In this document: in pieces, positions 1-14,501 of the stretch
Layout: the number at the start of each line of letters is the position of its first letter
Numbering within the stretch: position 1 is the stretch's first letter
From: Hyalella azteca
Lineage: Eukaryota > Arthropoda > Malacostraca > Amphipoda > Hyalellidae
Length of the DNA: 64,000 bases
Direction: 5' to 3'
NCBI RefSeq assembly: GCF_000764305.2
Contig: NW_025931949.1
Location: forward strand, 124,001 to 188,000
Program-made: the position numbers and the translations under genes
Notes under the pieces: generated by a model
What the model was told of the DNA's origin: nothing
Databases searched by the model: none
Seen by the model: only the letters and a program-made list of their open reading frames with translations

Positions 1-3000
1 CATTAACGAGAGAAAATAAAAGGCAACGCAAAACTACTTTACACATACGCTCACGTCTGAACTTAAATTAGCACTGCATTTAGAGACGTAAAAATCCTAC
101 TGTTAATATAATATTCTTTTGAGTTCTGAGGAGAAATTCTGACTGAAGTTCAGCCTTAGCTTTGGGTTCCTTGAAGATTGAATGGGCAAGTCTAATCGTG
201 TAACATCTAACGCTATGAATATGTTTAGCTCGTCTGCTTAGCAAAAAATCAATTTCAATATAATCTATCGCTTCAAATTGTATACTTTAGTTCCAATTCT
301 TAGAGGCATTAAAGATCAAAGCAAAAGTGAAGCTTTTATAAAGATCTGCATGTGCTCATGTGAAAACATTACGCTCAACAATTGCTCAGCAAGCAAGCGG
401 CTTCTCCTTTCTCGATACAAAAGTGGAGTTCTTGACGGTCCAATAAATAAGTGCACAAATATACCTAGTTGTGTGTTGGGACAATACGACACTACACGCG
501 CTGCTGATAACTGATGTAATCAACGTTAGAACAGGAAAGTTAACGGATATAAAATAAGTAAAAATTATTTAAATTCAGTGAACACGTGCCGCAACAGGGC
601 GGTAAAATTAATGCAAAAAGGTAAGATTTTAAACCAATGTGCACTGTTTCACGTTACTCGTCTCGCTTCCCAAATCTTAATTTTTCCAGCAATTTTTAAC
701 ATGTTTCTCCTTTAAAGGTGACTGAAAGAAGGCCTCGATGTTTCGAAACGCGATATTTTCCCTGCCTTCGCGCGAAGATTGTGGTCAAGCTGAATCGGTT
801 TCCATTCTTTACGGTTCACATAATAGCGACAAAAATTCACAACGTGGCTCTATGATCAGAAATCATCGAAGCTAATGCATTAATTAAAATAGGGTCATTG
901 ACCATGTGGCAGAAGTCGGTCTATTATACTCCGCCATCGTTGAGGGTTAGTACAAGAACGGCGCGAACAAGCTTTAAACACAGGACTGGTACTTTATATG
1001 CGAAGCTGATCATTGTTCTAGACGCCGCTTGCTAACACCTATGAGTTGTGCTCAATATATCACATTGAAAAATTATAGATCAATGCATTGGTCTAAAAAT
1101 TGCTCTGTAAATCGTTTCATCGATAAAATCGAACAAGTATTTTATCGCCTTAGTTCCATTGAATGTAGAGCCGACGAGAGCTTCAGCACCCAACTGGCCC
1201 GAGGCTTCGGCAATCTACGACAGTTGAATGATAAAATTGCCGACGCCATACATCAAAGTTTTTCCTTCGGTCGGGGAGAATTGATCTTCGTCAGGGTACT
1301 AGAAATTTGAGTTATATTGATGTCCTCACCGATTCTGTTCAGAACTGAGCCTTGGAGAGAGCGAAATCTCACAATACATCAACGGATTATTTACCTTTTT
1401 TAGGCGTTCCAAATTTCGAGCGCTGGTGCCTGTGAAATATTTCAATATTTCAAATATTTCAAAGATATGTTCAATATTTCCATCGTGATTTAAACTATAC
1501 ATTCAGCTAGTAAACTAAGAAGAAAATCATTTGGGTGCTCCTTTAACATCAATACATTTTGCAAAAGACCAGGTGTTCTCATAAATATACAATGTCTGGG
1601 CGAAACTGTTTAGAGATAATTTTTTAGTCGAGCTTGTCCATGAAGACAAACATGGCTCAATCAATCTCATTGACGAGCACCAATGTGCGAAACCGTTGCC
1701 TTCAAATGTGTCTGCAGGCCAGCCCATTTTGGGCCTGATTTTTAGCATTGATTAAGACGGATGCAATTACCGTAATTGCCAGTACTGGGCCAGTCCGCGG
1801 CCAGCATAGCCGCTTGTAGATCGCAGTATTCGGCGGTGTCTCATTAAGCGCTAATTAGGACTCGTTAAAGCACAGCATGCATTTACTGGCCACTCGCATT
1901 CTCACTGCTTAGCTTTTGGTCTTGGATTTTATGTAGTGCGTCTAAAGTTCAGCTGCACGGTCATGCGCTGGTGTCCATCATAACTGAACACCTGTTCATA
2001 CCACAAGGACACAGCGCACAATGAGTTTCTCGGTAATGATAAGTATTGAAGTTTACTTAGTGTACATTTAGAATGTCACAATGAAGTGAGCCTTGAAAAA
2101 AAAAACGAAAAATCTTTTGACGGTTATCATCAATTTCTCAAATTATTTGTTTAGATTTCAGAAAAGAGTGCATGGAACACTTTTTTAGCGGCAAACATGA
2201 TTTACCTTGTGTCCATCATCTTCCATGAATCTGGTAATGAAAAGTTTAGCTTCACGAATATAGACTAACGGTATTGTTGTCGGGTCGGAAATTTAAAAAC
2301 AAAGATAAATTTCCAAATCAATATTCGATGTATAGGGCTAGCGTGAGACAGGCTATAACACAATACAGAAATATTTAATTTTACCCTACAACAGTATACA
2401 CCTAACTAGCCAAAAAACCTTGATATTTCAGCATGTGATACATTTCCTATTAGATACATCGATCAAACATGCCGCCGAGGTCTATTGCCCAGGACGAACG
2501 CGTATGGGAAGTTATGCCCCGAGAAGAGTTACGTCGCGCGCTGACTGATGCATTTGGCAGGGGACATTGCTATACGTCGTTGTGCATGCAAATAGGATTG
2601 CCATTTTTGACGGTCATCGCCGAATTCCAATAGGACAACGTCGATATGTGTCCTTCGTGGTATTGTGGAATGAATTTGGGGTTTTAAAATAGATTTGAAT
2701 TGAAAGTTACAGCCCTGTCAAATTCAGATTGGACAATTTTAGCTAAACTAGATGAAAAATATTTGCTCGTGGTTTATTTCTTGAACACAACGCAACAATA
2801 ATTAACTAGAGTCAAAGTAGTTAGGTAAAAGAAGTATAGAGATAATTAAGTTATAAGAAATTTAACATATTATCCAAACATCATATGTGAAATAGTAGCT
2901 TCCTAAGTATGCTCACGATATTCATCTAGAATGCTTTTCGATAAGCAAAGAAGAGAGAAGAATAAATTAATTGTCTTCTAATAATCATTGTTTAGAAGCT

Positions 3001-6000
3001 TCAATTCTAATTGATTAATAAGAGAATGATTTAAGACAAATAACCTAACAGAGAACGGCAGCAAGTGAGGCTAGTGCAGCCCTAATGAATGTTACATGCA
3101 GTGTCCACGTTGCGATCCTTGTTAGGTTCTAATTTGTTCATGTAATAGCAGTCATTTGAAGTTTATATATTATTTGTAAAATTATATTCAGTAGATGGCT
3201 CATAATGTAAAGAAGCACCCGGATGTGCCTTCAGAACTTTGTGTTAACCTTTGTTATTATGATTGTGAAAACTACTCTCAAAGAGGATAGTTTTATTTTA
3301 AAGATAATAATTGAAAAGGTGATTTGATATTCTACCTCCAAATGGTTTCGGCCCAGGAAACATTTTCTATGGTATTGCGCACTTAAAAATGATGAAAGAT
3401 CCTTACAAATAAAATAGTGCTAAAAACGAGTCAGTTATTGTGGCTTTTTCTAATTTACCGAAAAAGTGAAAGCAAGCCTGGGTTAAGCGATTGGTATTGG
3501 ATATCATAATAAAATAACTGCCTTCATTTACAGGAATATCGACATAAGCCACATAAACCGAGCAAATGGATGAGTCTATAGAAGTTTATAGTGGGCATAA
3601 GAAAAAGTTTTCACATTCATCAATTCATATTTTAATTCGCTTCAAGATGCTAATAAAATATTCAGAATATATGCATGCCGCCTCGAGACCACAGTCAAAT
3701 CTTCAATGTGAGACTCAGTAGAAAAAGAAGGCCATCCTTACCTTTGTTGCATGAATTCTGACGAAAGAACTTCCGAAAAATATGCAAAAAATCTAACACA
3801 TTCAGAGACCGAGTAATTTCCCTTGCTTTTTTAATTGTACAAGAACCACGTTAAAGAGAAAACGAATAATACGAGAAGATTTCTCACGATACTTTTGCAA
3901 TTTCTTTTCTGTGGGAACTCCCAGTTTCTGGTAGTTTTCTGAGTCAATTACCTTGAAACTCAGAGCGTGGGTCGAGAACAAACATTGGGATAGAAATTTC
4001 GTGGCTGCAGGCAATGTTCAAGGGCAAGTTGCTCTGTGGCTGCAAAGTAACGAGGCGATATGCGTGTCACGAAGCTGCTTGCCGGACAAGTTAGATTCTG
4101 GGCTAACACCAAGTGAACAATTTTACCATGCAACCTGTGTGCACGGCGATGTTAATAAAATACAATTTAACTCTAATTACTTTTCCAGTTGAACTGGATG
4201 AACCAATATTAGTTCAACTACGTATGTGTGAATGCAAATCGTTCCGTTCCTGGTTAATTGGAAAAAAATATTTATGTTGTTATACAGCTGTGTAATTCTT
4301 TTCTTTTTCAATCATTCGATTTCTTTATAATCGTTCGGGAAAAATCAGATTTTTATATTCTTTCGATGCTATTTGCCTGCATTCAAATGACAATACATCT
4401 CAAGGAACAATTTCCGGAAATTTGATGTCATGAAAAAACTGTGGGGTTTACGCAAATGTTCATGAAGTGACTTGATCCCATCTTTACAAAGGCACGAACT
4501 AAAAAATTGAGCAAAGTCTAAAACGACGATTTAGATTTAAAAAGTTTCAAATATCGACGGCAGGTTTAAATCTAGAGTATAACAAGCTATAATGATTTGA
4601 TCTCGAGGAACAATTAAAATGTAAAGCAGCGCGAAGAAAGCTCATATTTCACTCATTACTATGGATTCTTCTCGCAAGAATTTGCAATGGCGTTATTAAA
4701 TTTACTAGGGACTCGAAATCCAAAATGGTGTAAAATTAAAAATTCCGAGTTTAAATCACCTTATGAAGTTCTTCAACATAATACACAAAATTTTCTCACC
4801 GGGCATTGAGAATAATTGTTGGAAAGTGTTCTCCTAAGAAAGCAAGAACTTTCGATTGCTGTTATCTCATTTTATTAACCTCGTCAAAATGTCTTCTATC
4901 GTCATGTTCTTTCTGTCAATGAATATTGCTGCTGTGAATGGTCCCCTGTATTGAAAAACTTGTTTATAATCTTCAAACAATTATTAGTTTTAAATAATTG
5001 GGAAACTAGTCGAGCAAAATTATTACCAGTACTACCGTAGTTAGATTGAGAATAAACGTTACGCATCGAAATTGATGCTAAAGTTACTTGACAATGCCGT
5101 CCTATATATATGTGGCAAGCCTATTTTTGACTTACCATGAATGTGTTGCTTGCGCGCAAGTGCAAAGTTTCGGTAAGTAAAATTATCTTCCGTTTAGTGA
5201 ATTGGACCGCCTTTTTTCAAGTTGAATGGGTGAAAATACATTGCATAGTCGTCGGTATAGTGTCGATTTAGTCTGTAGAATATTTTTCATGCGAACTAAC
5301 AATTTATTTAGTTTTTTCAATTGATTTGCCTTCGATAAGCGAGGGATGATGCTTAGTGCTCTTCAATTATTGAAATGGTAGAAAGGAATTTCTAAAATTA
5401 CTTTTATGAATCAGTTTTAAAAATAAAATTTTCGTAGTGAATGATGTGTTATTTCTGAAATATTTGCAAAGAAAATTATCCAGAAAAATTCAAAATTAAA
5501 ATTATAATTTTTTTGACTTGCATTCTAAGTTCCATTTATGCTTAGATTTTGTGATTCAAATTAGTTATCGTTAATCACAAATACCGTCAATAACACATAC
5601 GCCTGTCGTCACTTTGCAGATGCTGCATTTACTTTGCCACTCGTCACTCAAAACCGTATAATTCTGATCAAAATTAAGATTTGTTCGATTGCCACATAAC
5701 AACAAAGAAGAGGTTTATTCTATCGCGTTAGAAAGTTGTGGCTCACTATTCTCAACAAAATACATCGTTTCTTTTAAAGGCCGGTGACGTAAGTGCTATA
5801 ATTGCAAATTTTTGCTTTTAAAGTTGATTAAATTCGGTAACATATGACCGAAATTTTGGACAAATAAGGAAGTTTATATCAGCGTCTTTAACCTCGGACA
5901 AGAATTTTTATTATGAATTTGTTCTTATTGTTTGTTCTCGAAGACATCAGTTACCAGGAGCCTCCTGAATCAAATTACTTCTGTGACTTTCAAGCGGGTG

Positions 6001-7925
6001 AGGTTTATTTTCCATTTTCTTTTATTTTTATTTTAAATGAAATTATGTCATTATTAAAGGGATGAATTAATATGAGAATCTTGTTCGGTAGCTAGAATAG
6101 AGAGCATTAAATTTTATAGCTTACAAGGAATAAGTTAAGAAGAATTTTTTAGGGATACTGTAGAGGGAAACAAATCTATTGGAAAGCACCCTAATTAAAT
6201 GTTCACTGAAATGCACTCCCTTCAATGCATGCACTCATACAGCGAGGCATTGAATGAGTGCTTTATTAACCCGATGAATGGAAAAGCCGAAAAGTGTAAG
6301 TAAACATTTGCTCCTGCTTGGCGGCAAAGGCTGAGGTTAGTTTCTTGCTGCAAGCTCATGGTCCACCAAACTGGTCTATTTCACAAAAATCTTATAGAAA
6401 TCTTTGAACTCCAGATACTCAGGTAAACTCAAGCAGGCTTTCGCTATCAACTCATCTATTTAGTTTTATAGAGGACGCAGAGAAGTTTCCCGGCATTGTA
6501 CTGGGAAGAAAAGCCTCTCGTAATAGGCGCTTTATGATGAATAATCACCAATCGGATCGACAAGAAGTTGGCGAGCTGAACTTAGCGAAAGACTGAGATG
6601 AAGAGCCCCATGCCACGAGAGCACAGCTTGGATATCTCTTACCTAACTTCTGTATAAGTCTTCTTGAGAGATGATCCAGGCAACGATCTTGCCCATTGCA
6701 TAGACATGAACGTGAGTTTCTTCCATAATTCCGCGGGGAAAGGATATTCGAGCAGGGACGATCTGCATCTGGCCCTGGAAATTAAGTTATTCTCCATCTC
6801 CACTAAACTTCTTACCTGTAATGTTGTGCACGAGCTGGCACGGATACTCGTAATGTGTTTCTTATTCAGGTAATAGGCCATTTTAGTTCGTTCAAGAATG
6901 TGTATGTGATGTTTTTGCCCTTGTAAAGAACGTTTTTTTTTTAGAAAAGTCCGCATGTGTAAATAAGATTTACTGTGTTTATTCTTTATAAAATTAAGTG
7001 CATTCATAATTTCCTGCTCAATTAGTAGCAAGTTTCACTGGCCCCTCTATGCGAAAGTTATTTAAATTGTAAAATTTTAAATTTATGCGGAAATGATTTT
7101 TTAAATAAAATTCTAGGTTCAAATTTGCATTTCCCAGATATTTGCAATTTATAGACTTGTTTCCATTGAGAATTTAGATTTATTGGATTTTAATGTTCCA
7201 TTCGCAATACTTTTCAACTTATGGCGGCATAAATTTTCTTCCAAGTGCAGAATATCTTAGAATACTTTTAGGCATTGCACCGTAACAACTCTTCATTAGC
7301 GAGCAAAAGAAAAGACTGAATACTTCCTCTCGTCCAACAGCGCGCTGAGCTCTAACAGTGCCTCGCTAATTTCTTCCGCTGGCCAAAGTTCCGTTCCCGA
7401 AATTAAGAGTTGAAACTCACGCGTTTTTCTGGATTTGTGGATACGTTTACTCCTTTAGTTGCCAGGGCAAAAATCCGTTTAAAACAGACAATATTGTTAT
7501 CACACGAAAATTAAGCATCATAATAAATTCGAGAGAAAATATATTCAATAATTATTTCATAGAAACTTTTTTCGCTGAAAATCCTTACCGTCATATCAAT
7601 TAATATTAAAAAAGCTTTGATGCACGACAAAAATACTTCAAGCTCCAAATTCGGAAAAATCCTTCGAAATTTTTGTCTGGTCGAATAGCAGGCACCCGAG
7701 ACCTTCAACAATGAGACACATTCTTCGTGCAGTCGGCGGTCGGGAAAAATAATTCCCTATTGACAATTCTACGTAAAAAGCTCCGCATATTTGGACTAGG
7801 CAGCAACTAAGAAAAAAGTCGCCACGCCGGTGGGGGCTGCGACGATCGCAGAGGCCGCCACGTGTTTTATTGCATGATTATTAGCCTCCTTATAAGCGGG
7901 CAGCGGCCGCTCTAACCTGATACAA
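1..7925. other. Gene-free AT-rich sequence
   Basis: No supportable gene, RNA or mobile element was seen. Open frames are at most about 130 codons and look random. The only structure is a short A/T motif array at 1434-1480. The bases just left of the satellite (7800-7920) are GC-richer but not coding. Confidence 0.6.
1434..1480. repeat. Short ATATTTCA-type repeat
   Basis: About four tandem or near-tandem copies of a roughly 10-bp AATATTTCA motif. This is simple repeat sequence, and no function is visible. Confidence 0.6.
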
Positions 7926-8720
7926 CCTGCAATGTGAAGTGGCTGGCAAGTAGCCTGCGAGTAGTGAAGGGTGCCTACAGCCTGCAATGTGAAGTGGCTA
8001 GCAAGTAGCCTGCGAGTAGTGAAGGGTGCCTACAGCCTGCATTGTGAAGTGCCTAGCAAGTAGCCTGCGAGTAGTGAAGGGTGCCTACAGCCTGCAATGT
8101 GAAGTGCCTAGCAAGTAGCCTGCGAGTAGTGAAGGGTGCCTGCAACCTGCAATGTGAAGTGGGTAGCAAGTAGCCTGCGAGTAGTGAAGGGTGCCTGCAA
8201 CCTGCAATGTGAAGTGGATAGCAAGTATCCTGCGAGTAGTGAAGGGTGCCTGCAACCTGCAATGTGAAGTGGGTAGCAAGTAGCCTGCGAGTAGTGAAAG
8301 GTGCCTGTAACCTGCAATGTGAAGTGGCTAGCAAGTAACCTGGAAGTAGTGAAGTGTGCCTGCAACCTGCAATGTGAAGTGGGTAGCAAGTAGCCTGCGA
8401 GTAGTGAAAGGTGCCTGTAACCTGCAATGCGAAGTGGCTAGCAAGTTGCCTGCAAGCAGTGAAGTGTTCAAGCAACATGCAATGTGATATTGTTTGTCTG
8501 TAGCCTGCAAAAAGCAAGCAGCTAACTTGCAATTTGGCGTGGCTCGCCTGTAGGCTGCAAGTAGTGAAGGGCGCCTATAACCTGCAATGTGGCGTGGCTC
8601 GTCTGTGACCTGTAATGTGTATTTCCTAGCCGCAACCTGTAACGTTTAGCTTACCCACTTAATAGCTGTAACGTGCTGTAGTTCGTTTGTAACCTGTAAT
8701 GCTTTTTTTGCGCGCCTGAC
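7926..8720. repeat. 55-bp tandem satellite with decayed right flank
   Basis: Units start with CCTGCAATGTG at 7926, 7981, 8036, 8091, 8146, 8201, 8256, 8311, 8366 and 8421, exactly 55 bp apart. A divergent unit follows at 8476, then degenerate monomers to about 8720. Each 55-bp unit is a dimer: both halves (28 and 27 bp) start CCTGC and share a TGAAGKG core. Open frames on the minus strand (up to 159 codons) are a by-product of the repeat and not a gene. Confidence 0.95.
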
Positions 8721-9554
8721 AACTACAATGCATCGGGGCCCGCTTGTATTGTGCTATACATTGTGGCCGACAGCCTTCATGTGTTGCTTTACCGTGAATA
8801 AATTTTGTCAATTGCAAGTTCTCTTAGTAAAAAAATCAGTGTTTAATAGTTTTTAACTTCAACAAAAAGTCATGCTCACATTTATATAGATTATGGTAAA
8901 CATTGTCGTCTTGCCGCAAACATTTTAGTTGTAGGTGACATTTATTTTAGTTACGTTGTAACAAGTAACCTATGCAATGAGCAGCCCTCTTACACATTTA
9001 GTTGTAACAAAAATGCTTTGAGGTTCTCTCGCATCCTGCATCGTACATTGGCTTGGATTACTTGCCAAGTTCTGTGGATATTTAACTGCAATCCTATTTA
9101 TTTACCGGTATTATTCTGGCGGCTTGGATTATGTGAGGTTTTGACGGTTATTCTAAGTGTTAAAGCCGTTGAAAGGTTTTGATGAATTTGTAATGCATGC
9201 AAATACTAAAGGTCCAATTAAATTTTCATTGCTCTCAGGGTGGTTTAACGAAGAGACGAATTCCAATCAAACGTTTCGAGAAGCTCTTCAAAGACATGTT
9301 TTATTAGCTTTCATCTCAAGATCCAAGCGAAGTGTACAATTAATTACCACATTCTCAGCTTGCCTGAACATTAATTAACTCACAGGTAGCTATATTAACA
9401 AATGAAAACATTAATTGGACTCCACTGGCTCCACTGAGGCTGAAAATTAACCGAAAAGTGGGACGAATATCAATCGCTACACTTCAGAACTGGAAGTGAT
9501 CGCAAAACTCACATATTAGATCATATAACCCTAATTCTTTGCAGCCCATTCGAG
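8721..9554. other. Gene-free spacer between two satellites
   Basis: AT-rich unique-looking sequence with no recognisable gene, RNA or transposon end. Confidence 0.55.
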
Positions 9555-10083
9555 CCGCTGAAAACGAGGTTCGTAACGGGTTCATGAGGCGCTTAGTAAC
9601 TGATTTGTAACGGGTGTACGAGCTGTGGTTAATTAAGGTTTCATTACGGGTAAACGAGTCGCTGAATAAGAATTTGATATAATGGATATAAGAGCCACTG
9701 ACTAAGAGGTTCATAATGGATATAAGAGGCGCTGAATAAGTGGTCCGTAACGGGTATATGAGCTGCGATTAAGAAGTTCATTACGGGTAAACGAGCCGCT
9801 GAATAAAAGTTCATAACATGTATAAGTGCCACTGAATAAGAGGTTCATAATGGATATAAGAGCAGCTGAATAAGAGGTCCGTAACGGGTATATGAGCTGC
9901 GATTAAGAAGTTCATTAAGGGTATACGAGCCGCTGAATAAAAGTTCATAACATGTATAAGTGCCACTGAATAAGAGGTTTAAAACGGATTTGAGCCGCTG
10001 AATAAGAGGTCCGTAACGGGTAAATTGGAGCCGCTGAATAAGAGGTTCGTAACGAGTATACATGCACGCCGGTGAATAAGAGG
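9555..10083. repeat. About 34-bp tandem satellite with 134-bp higher-order period
   Basis: Roughly 15 diverged monomers of 31-38 bp have the consensus GCTGAATAAGAGGTTCGTAA followed by a CGGGTATACGAGC-like half. Between about 9731 and 9990, four-monomer blocks recur exactly 134 bp apart (9731/9865, 9762/9896, 9798/9932, 9831/9965) with much higher identity than neighbouring monomers. The unit is unrelated to the 55-bp satellite 0.8 kb away. Short frames on the minus strand here are repeat artefacts. Confidence 0.93.
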
Positions 10084-13000
10084 TGCTATCAATCGTGAGA
10101 ATGAATGCATATGATGCTTCTCCATAATGAGGCCCTCGATCGCAGGCGCTGCTTTAGAAGGCAGATATCGTGTTTCACGTTCAAGGAGAGCATTTGGATG
10201 AACTTCTGTGCAAGACACAAGTTTGCCTTTCTGGAGAGAAGGATTTTTCAAATGGCATCGTTTTTCATTACGTCCATGCTTGTTTTATACTCCTAAAACA
10301 TTCTTAAAAAACAAATAATTCTTTATAATATTTATAGTTTTTCATAGATTCGCACTACGAATATAAATCGCAATTCAACAACTATTTCAATGTCGAGTCA
10401 TTTCCTAGTGTGTACGCTTTATCAAGCAAGATCCGTGATTTGATATTACCTCACAAAAATAGTTAATAAATAGTAGCGTTCGATGTAAAATTAAAGGATA
10501 GCTCAGTCGTTACTGTAATGGGTTTAGCCAGCGTTGGCATGGCTGTTGCCATCCAATTAAGTGCCTTGCATTGAGTCCGTCCGTCATGTTTTTATCAGGC
10601 CGATATAAAGTTATTGTGACGCAGTTTTCCACCGTTAGCTTTGCATTGCAACAATTAAAGGCAAACACGACAGTTGTTTGTATTTGTAATCGATGGAAAA
10701 TTCCCTGCACAGGTTTGGCCGCGATCCACGTTTTTTGAATGTCATTCGCTCTAAACAATTTACATGGTAAGCTGGAAAACACTGGGAAAGGATAATTTGT
10801 TTTAAAAACTCACTGTTCTATTTTCATCGAACATTAGCCCACTGTAATTTTGTAGTGTACATTTACTTCATGAGGTGATGGAACATTTTAAACTTGCAAT
10901 AGTATTATTGATCAACAATACGGACGACGTAATATAAAATCATTGGAAACCTTTCCAGTTCTATCAGATTAAACCTCCTGTTTATTCTTCCTATTCAGCA
11001 GGGCACGATTATTCACAGATTTTTCCAAAAGAATGTTTCTATGAGCTTCTCGAATTGCGATGATAGCCGATCGCGACTGCCGGTCGTAACTCATGTTAGA
11101 TCGACCGAAATTTGGCCCGAATCTTAATGCAAATACTTGAGATCATTTCAAGTGATCGCCAGTCAGCCAGAAAACAATTTACTGCCTGAATAAATTGCCT
11201 CGCCTTAAAATGGAAGAGATCTTCACAATTGTGGGGATTTCCACTTGGGGAGGGGGGAGTACGTGTGCGGTTCTTAATAATTCTTTCCTGGGCGAATCGA
11301 TTCAAAATCCATCGTTACTTCTGTTTCCGGCATAATTCTTGTCTGCCGTCGCAGCGTTCCAAGGCAATGTTATGTGCTTCATATATTGATGTTCACACAG
11401 CATCAAATCAATTCTGAATGGACTGAAAGTATTGCCATGATCGATTCAAGAAATCCGTCAATTTATCTTTTACATCAATAACGTACAGGTTTATATAAAA
11501 AAATCGTAAATTTTTCTTTTATTGTTACTAAATCCGATTTTTTTTAATCACAAATCATCTAAGTATAAATTGTTATCAGCTATTTGATAATTAATTCATT
11601 TAGTACTAGTTGAGAAATTATTAGATGTGGGAAGAAGCCTTGTGACTTCATGAAAGATCTGGCTTCTTTATCTGATCGAACACCCCTCAGACACTATCTG
11701 TCGTACCAAGTTGGCGCAGTATCACTGTACGAAAAACTAATCTGCATGCAAATTTCGGAAGCCTTATTTATGCATCCGCGTCCTTTATGGTATCGATCGC
11801 AATCTCAACAACTTACAACCTTGCCTCCTTCAGTTCGTGTCTTAATTAACTGGCCAAGAATCCAATTTAAATTAAACATTTGAATGCACTGACAATCATT
11901 GTTTGCATTGTTTTAGCTATTGTTCCTTAAAAACATGTATGATAAAATTGCATCCCAGTGTCAACATCGGATTTAGTTTGAACGATAGTGTGTCGATTCT
12001 CCTTAGGAAGAACACTTACGACAACCAAACAAGTTTGGCCCCCCAATTAGGCTTGATTGTCAAAGTCATGGCGTTACGGCGACGAGTCGCAGAGCACCGC
12101 AACTAAGTTCCCGTGCGAGTTTTTGGCGGTCGCCACAAAAGGCAAAAGACGAGACAGTTTTTTTCTAGCTCAAAGCTTGCGTAAAATGAATACCGAGTTA
12201 TGAGCATCTAGCCTTGCTAGTTCTCAGCATTTGATTAGCTTTATGTTAGCCTTTATTATTTTTCGAGAGCGGTGACCTGCCTCTTTTCGTGTTGATGAAA
12301 TGAACTAACGGCATTTTCTCAGCTGTTTTTCATCTTAAGTTGACGTACATGGCTATCTCACGATGGCGACTCATCAGTTCCATGTTCCAGTCACGTTCAC
12401 AACGCGTACGGCGTTGCGGAGCACGAGTCTCGATCCCGGAAAGGTGAGATTTACCTTGAATAGATAAAATTGGCAATTCCGCATTTTTTGGGTTGTCAGG
12501 GCGGATTGACCAGACGGTGTTATTGGTGTATCTTCGCTGACGAAATCGATAGCTTCAGAACGAAAGCAACCGCTGCAAAAAAAGAGAGAGCTGAAATAAA
12601 GCTTCTCGCGAAAGATTTCCGGACTTCTATTCCCTAAAATCAACCCAGCTCGAACCTTAATATAAATGAAAACCCCAAATATTCTCCCCGCATTTCGATG
12701 CAAAATTTTGAGATTGCAAAAAAGTGAAAGATTCATAAATTTTTTTTAATATAAGAATTGATTTGAATGAATTTAACGGTGTTGAATTAATGCTAGCAAA
12801 TTTTATATTGCAGTTCAACCAATTCAGTTATGTAGTTTAATTTAAGCAAAAATTCAGAATATTTGCTTACCTATTTATTTTTTTCCTTTGGTGGTTTTTT
12901 ATTATGTTGAAGCTGTCGTAATTTTATTGTAAGTATTAAAAAATATGTTGCACATATTTATTCGGCGCGCTGAGAAACGCCGAGTCTTCATCATAATTTT

Positions 13001-14473
13001 TCCATCTTGAGATTTTAATTTATTTCCTACCGATGAATTTATGAAAATGCACAAGTTTTTTCATCTTACTTCCCACAAAGTTTTACGACAGGAAAATGGA
13101 TAAATTTGTTGGCATGTCGTGCGTAAAATTAAACGAGTCTTCAGCATACATGTCTCTTAAAGCTAGGTGGGCCTGCCAAAATGCAGAAAACTTCAAGTTT
13201 TTAGCTCCTCAGCTTCTTTTCTTGACGCTAAAAAATGCATATTTTAAGACCAGACTCGGTGACGTGAATGCGGCTTGTATGACACAAAATACAGCATCTT
13301 TTAAAGATTAGACGATCATTTATTGTCCATTCTTCCTTTCTAAGACTCTCAGTCCAGATAAAAGCTTCAGGGCACGCCAAATTACAACAACGTTTAGCAC
13401 TGATAATTTACGCTCATCTTTGAACTTATGTGAACTTATGGTAGGCTGAACGCTTTCACGTATTGTTTGCATAAAATAAAGTAACTGCGATCGTCGAAGC
13501 GCTCAGATATATATTTGTAATATTATTATTTAATTAATTATTATTAATTAATTTAATTTTTATTATTGGATATTTATTTAAGTATATTTGAACACATACG
13601 GTATGGAAACAGCATAGGCCTCAGCAAAATAATGACTGCTCCCAAAAAGGCTGAGGTTCGCCTCACTGAAGATATCAACCTATTTAAGTAGTTTCTATTG
13701 CTGCTTCTAGTTCCTTCTTTTTCTTTATTATACGCTTATATGTATATTGTTGCTGGATTCTATCAACTGTTCAACTGTTCAATGCCTTCAATAGTTTTTC
13801 TCCGTTATGGTGCTCGATATACTTCACATTTTCGAAATGAGGCCGACTGAAATTTGCAGCTTCTTATCTGAAAGGCAGAGCGCAAATGAAAAGTGAAGAA
13901 ATTTTTCGTCCGTAGCAAACTCAGATCATTTCAGTTCGATTTAAATCTACTTTAAACAACATGCCCATTCGTGCAACTGAAGCAAAACTATGCAGCTTTT
14001 GAAATTATACAGCATCGATCACAGATAGATAATCGCAATTTTCACGGAAACTACATCATAATGTGGCATGAGTCTACCAGAAAACAAGCAATTTCATCAA
14101 TACAATACATAGGCTAGGAACTATCGTTTCCGAAGCCTTAATTTGTTTGAAATTTAATTTCAAGTAGTATTATTATATATATATAAGGATATAAAGTACC
14201 TTTCTGTAAATATCATGATAAATGTGTGGATCTATCTCGGTCCTGTGCTAGACTTCATCTTTAAAAGACCTGCAAGACGAAAGATTTTAGCCCCTATTTT
14301 AGCGAGCTCTTAGAATGCAGCATTCTCTCGTTTTTTATTCAACCTCTTTATTAAACATTCATTCCTGCACCGTTCCGTTCTGTTTCATAGAAGTTAATTT
14401 AGTTGTATCAGTAGAATTTTTTAATCTTCATTGAGTTCTTCAGATATTATCATCATAATATTTTATATTTATC
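10084..14473. other. Gene-free AT-rich sequence
   Basis: No exon with plausible splice partners, RNA gene or transposon was recognised. The longest frame (12374-12736, minus, 120 codons) has no motif and no supporting composition. A TA-rich patch at about 13500-13580 and a short TA run near 14172-14186 are simple sequence. Confidence 0.55.
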
Positions 14474-14501
14474 TATATATATATATATATATATATATAT
14501 T
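14474..14501. repeat. (TA)n microsatellite
   Basis: Uninterrupted TA dinucleotide run of about 28 bp. Confidence 0.95.

Noticed and set aside
6639..7031. 130-codon minus-strand frame
   Set aside because: No motif or homology recognised and random-looking composition.
8053..8532. 159-codon minus-strand open frame
   Set aside because: It lies wholly in the 55-bp satellite; openness comes from the repeat.
7926..10083. Possible CRISPR-like array
   Set aside because: Repeats are directly tandem with no unique spacers, and the DNA is eukaryotic.
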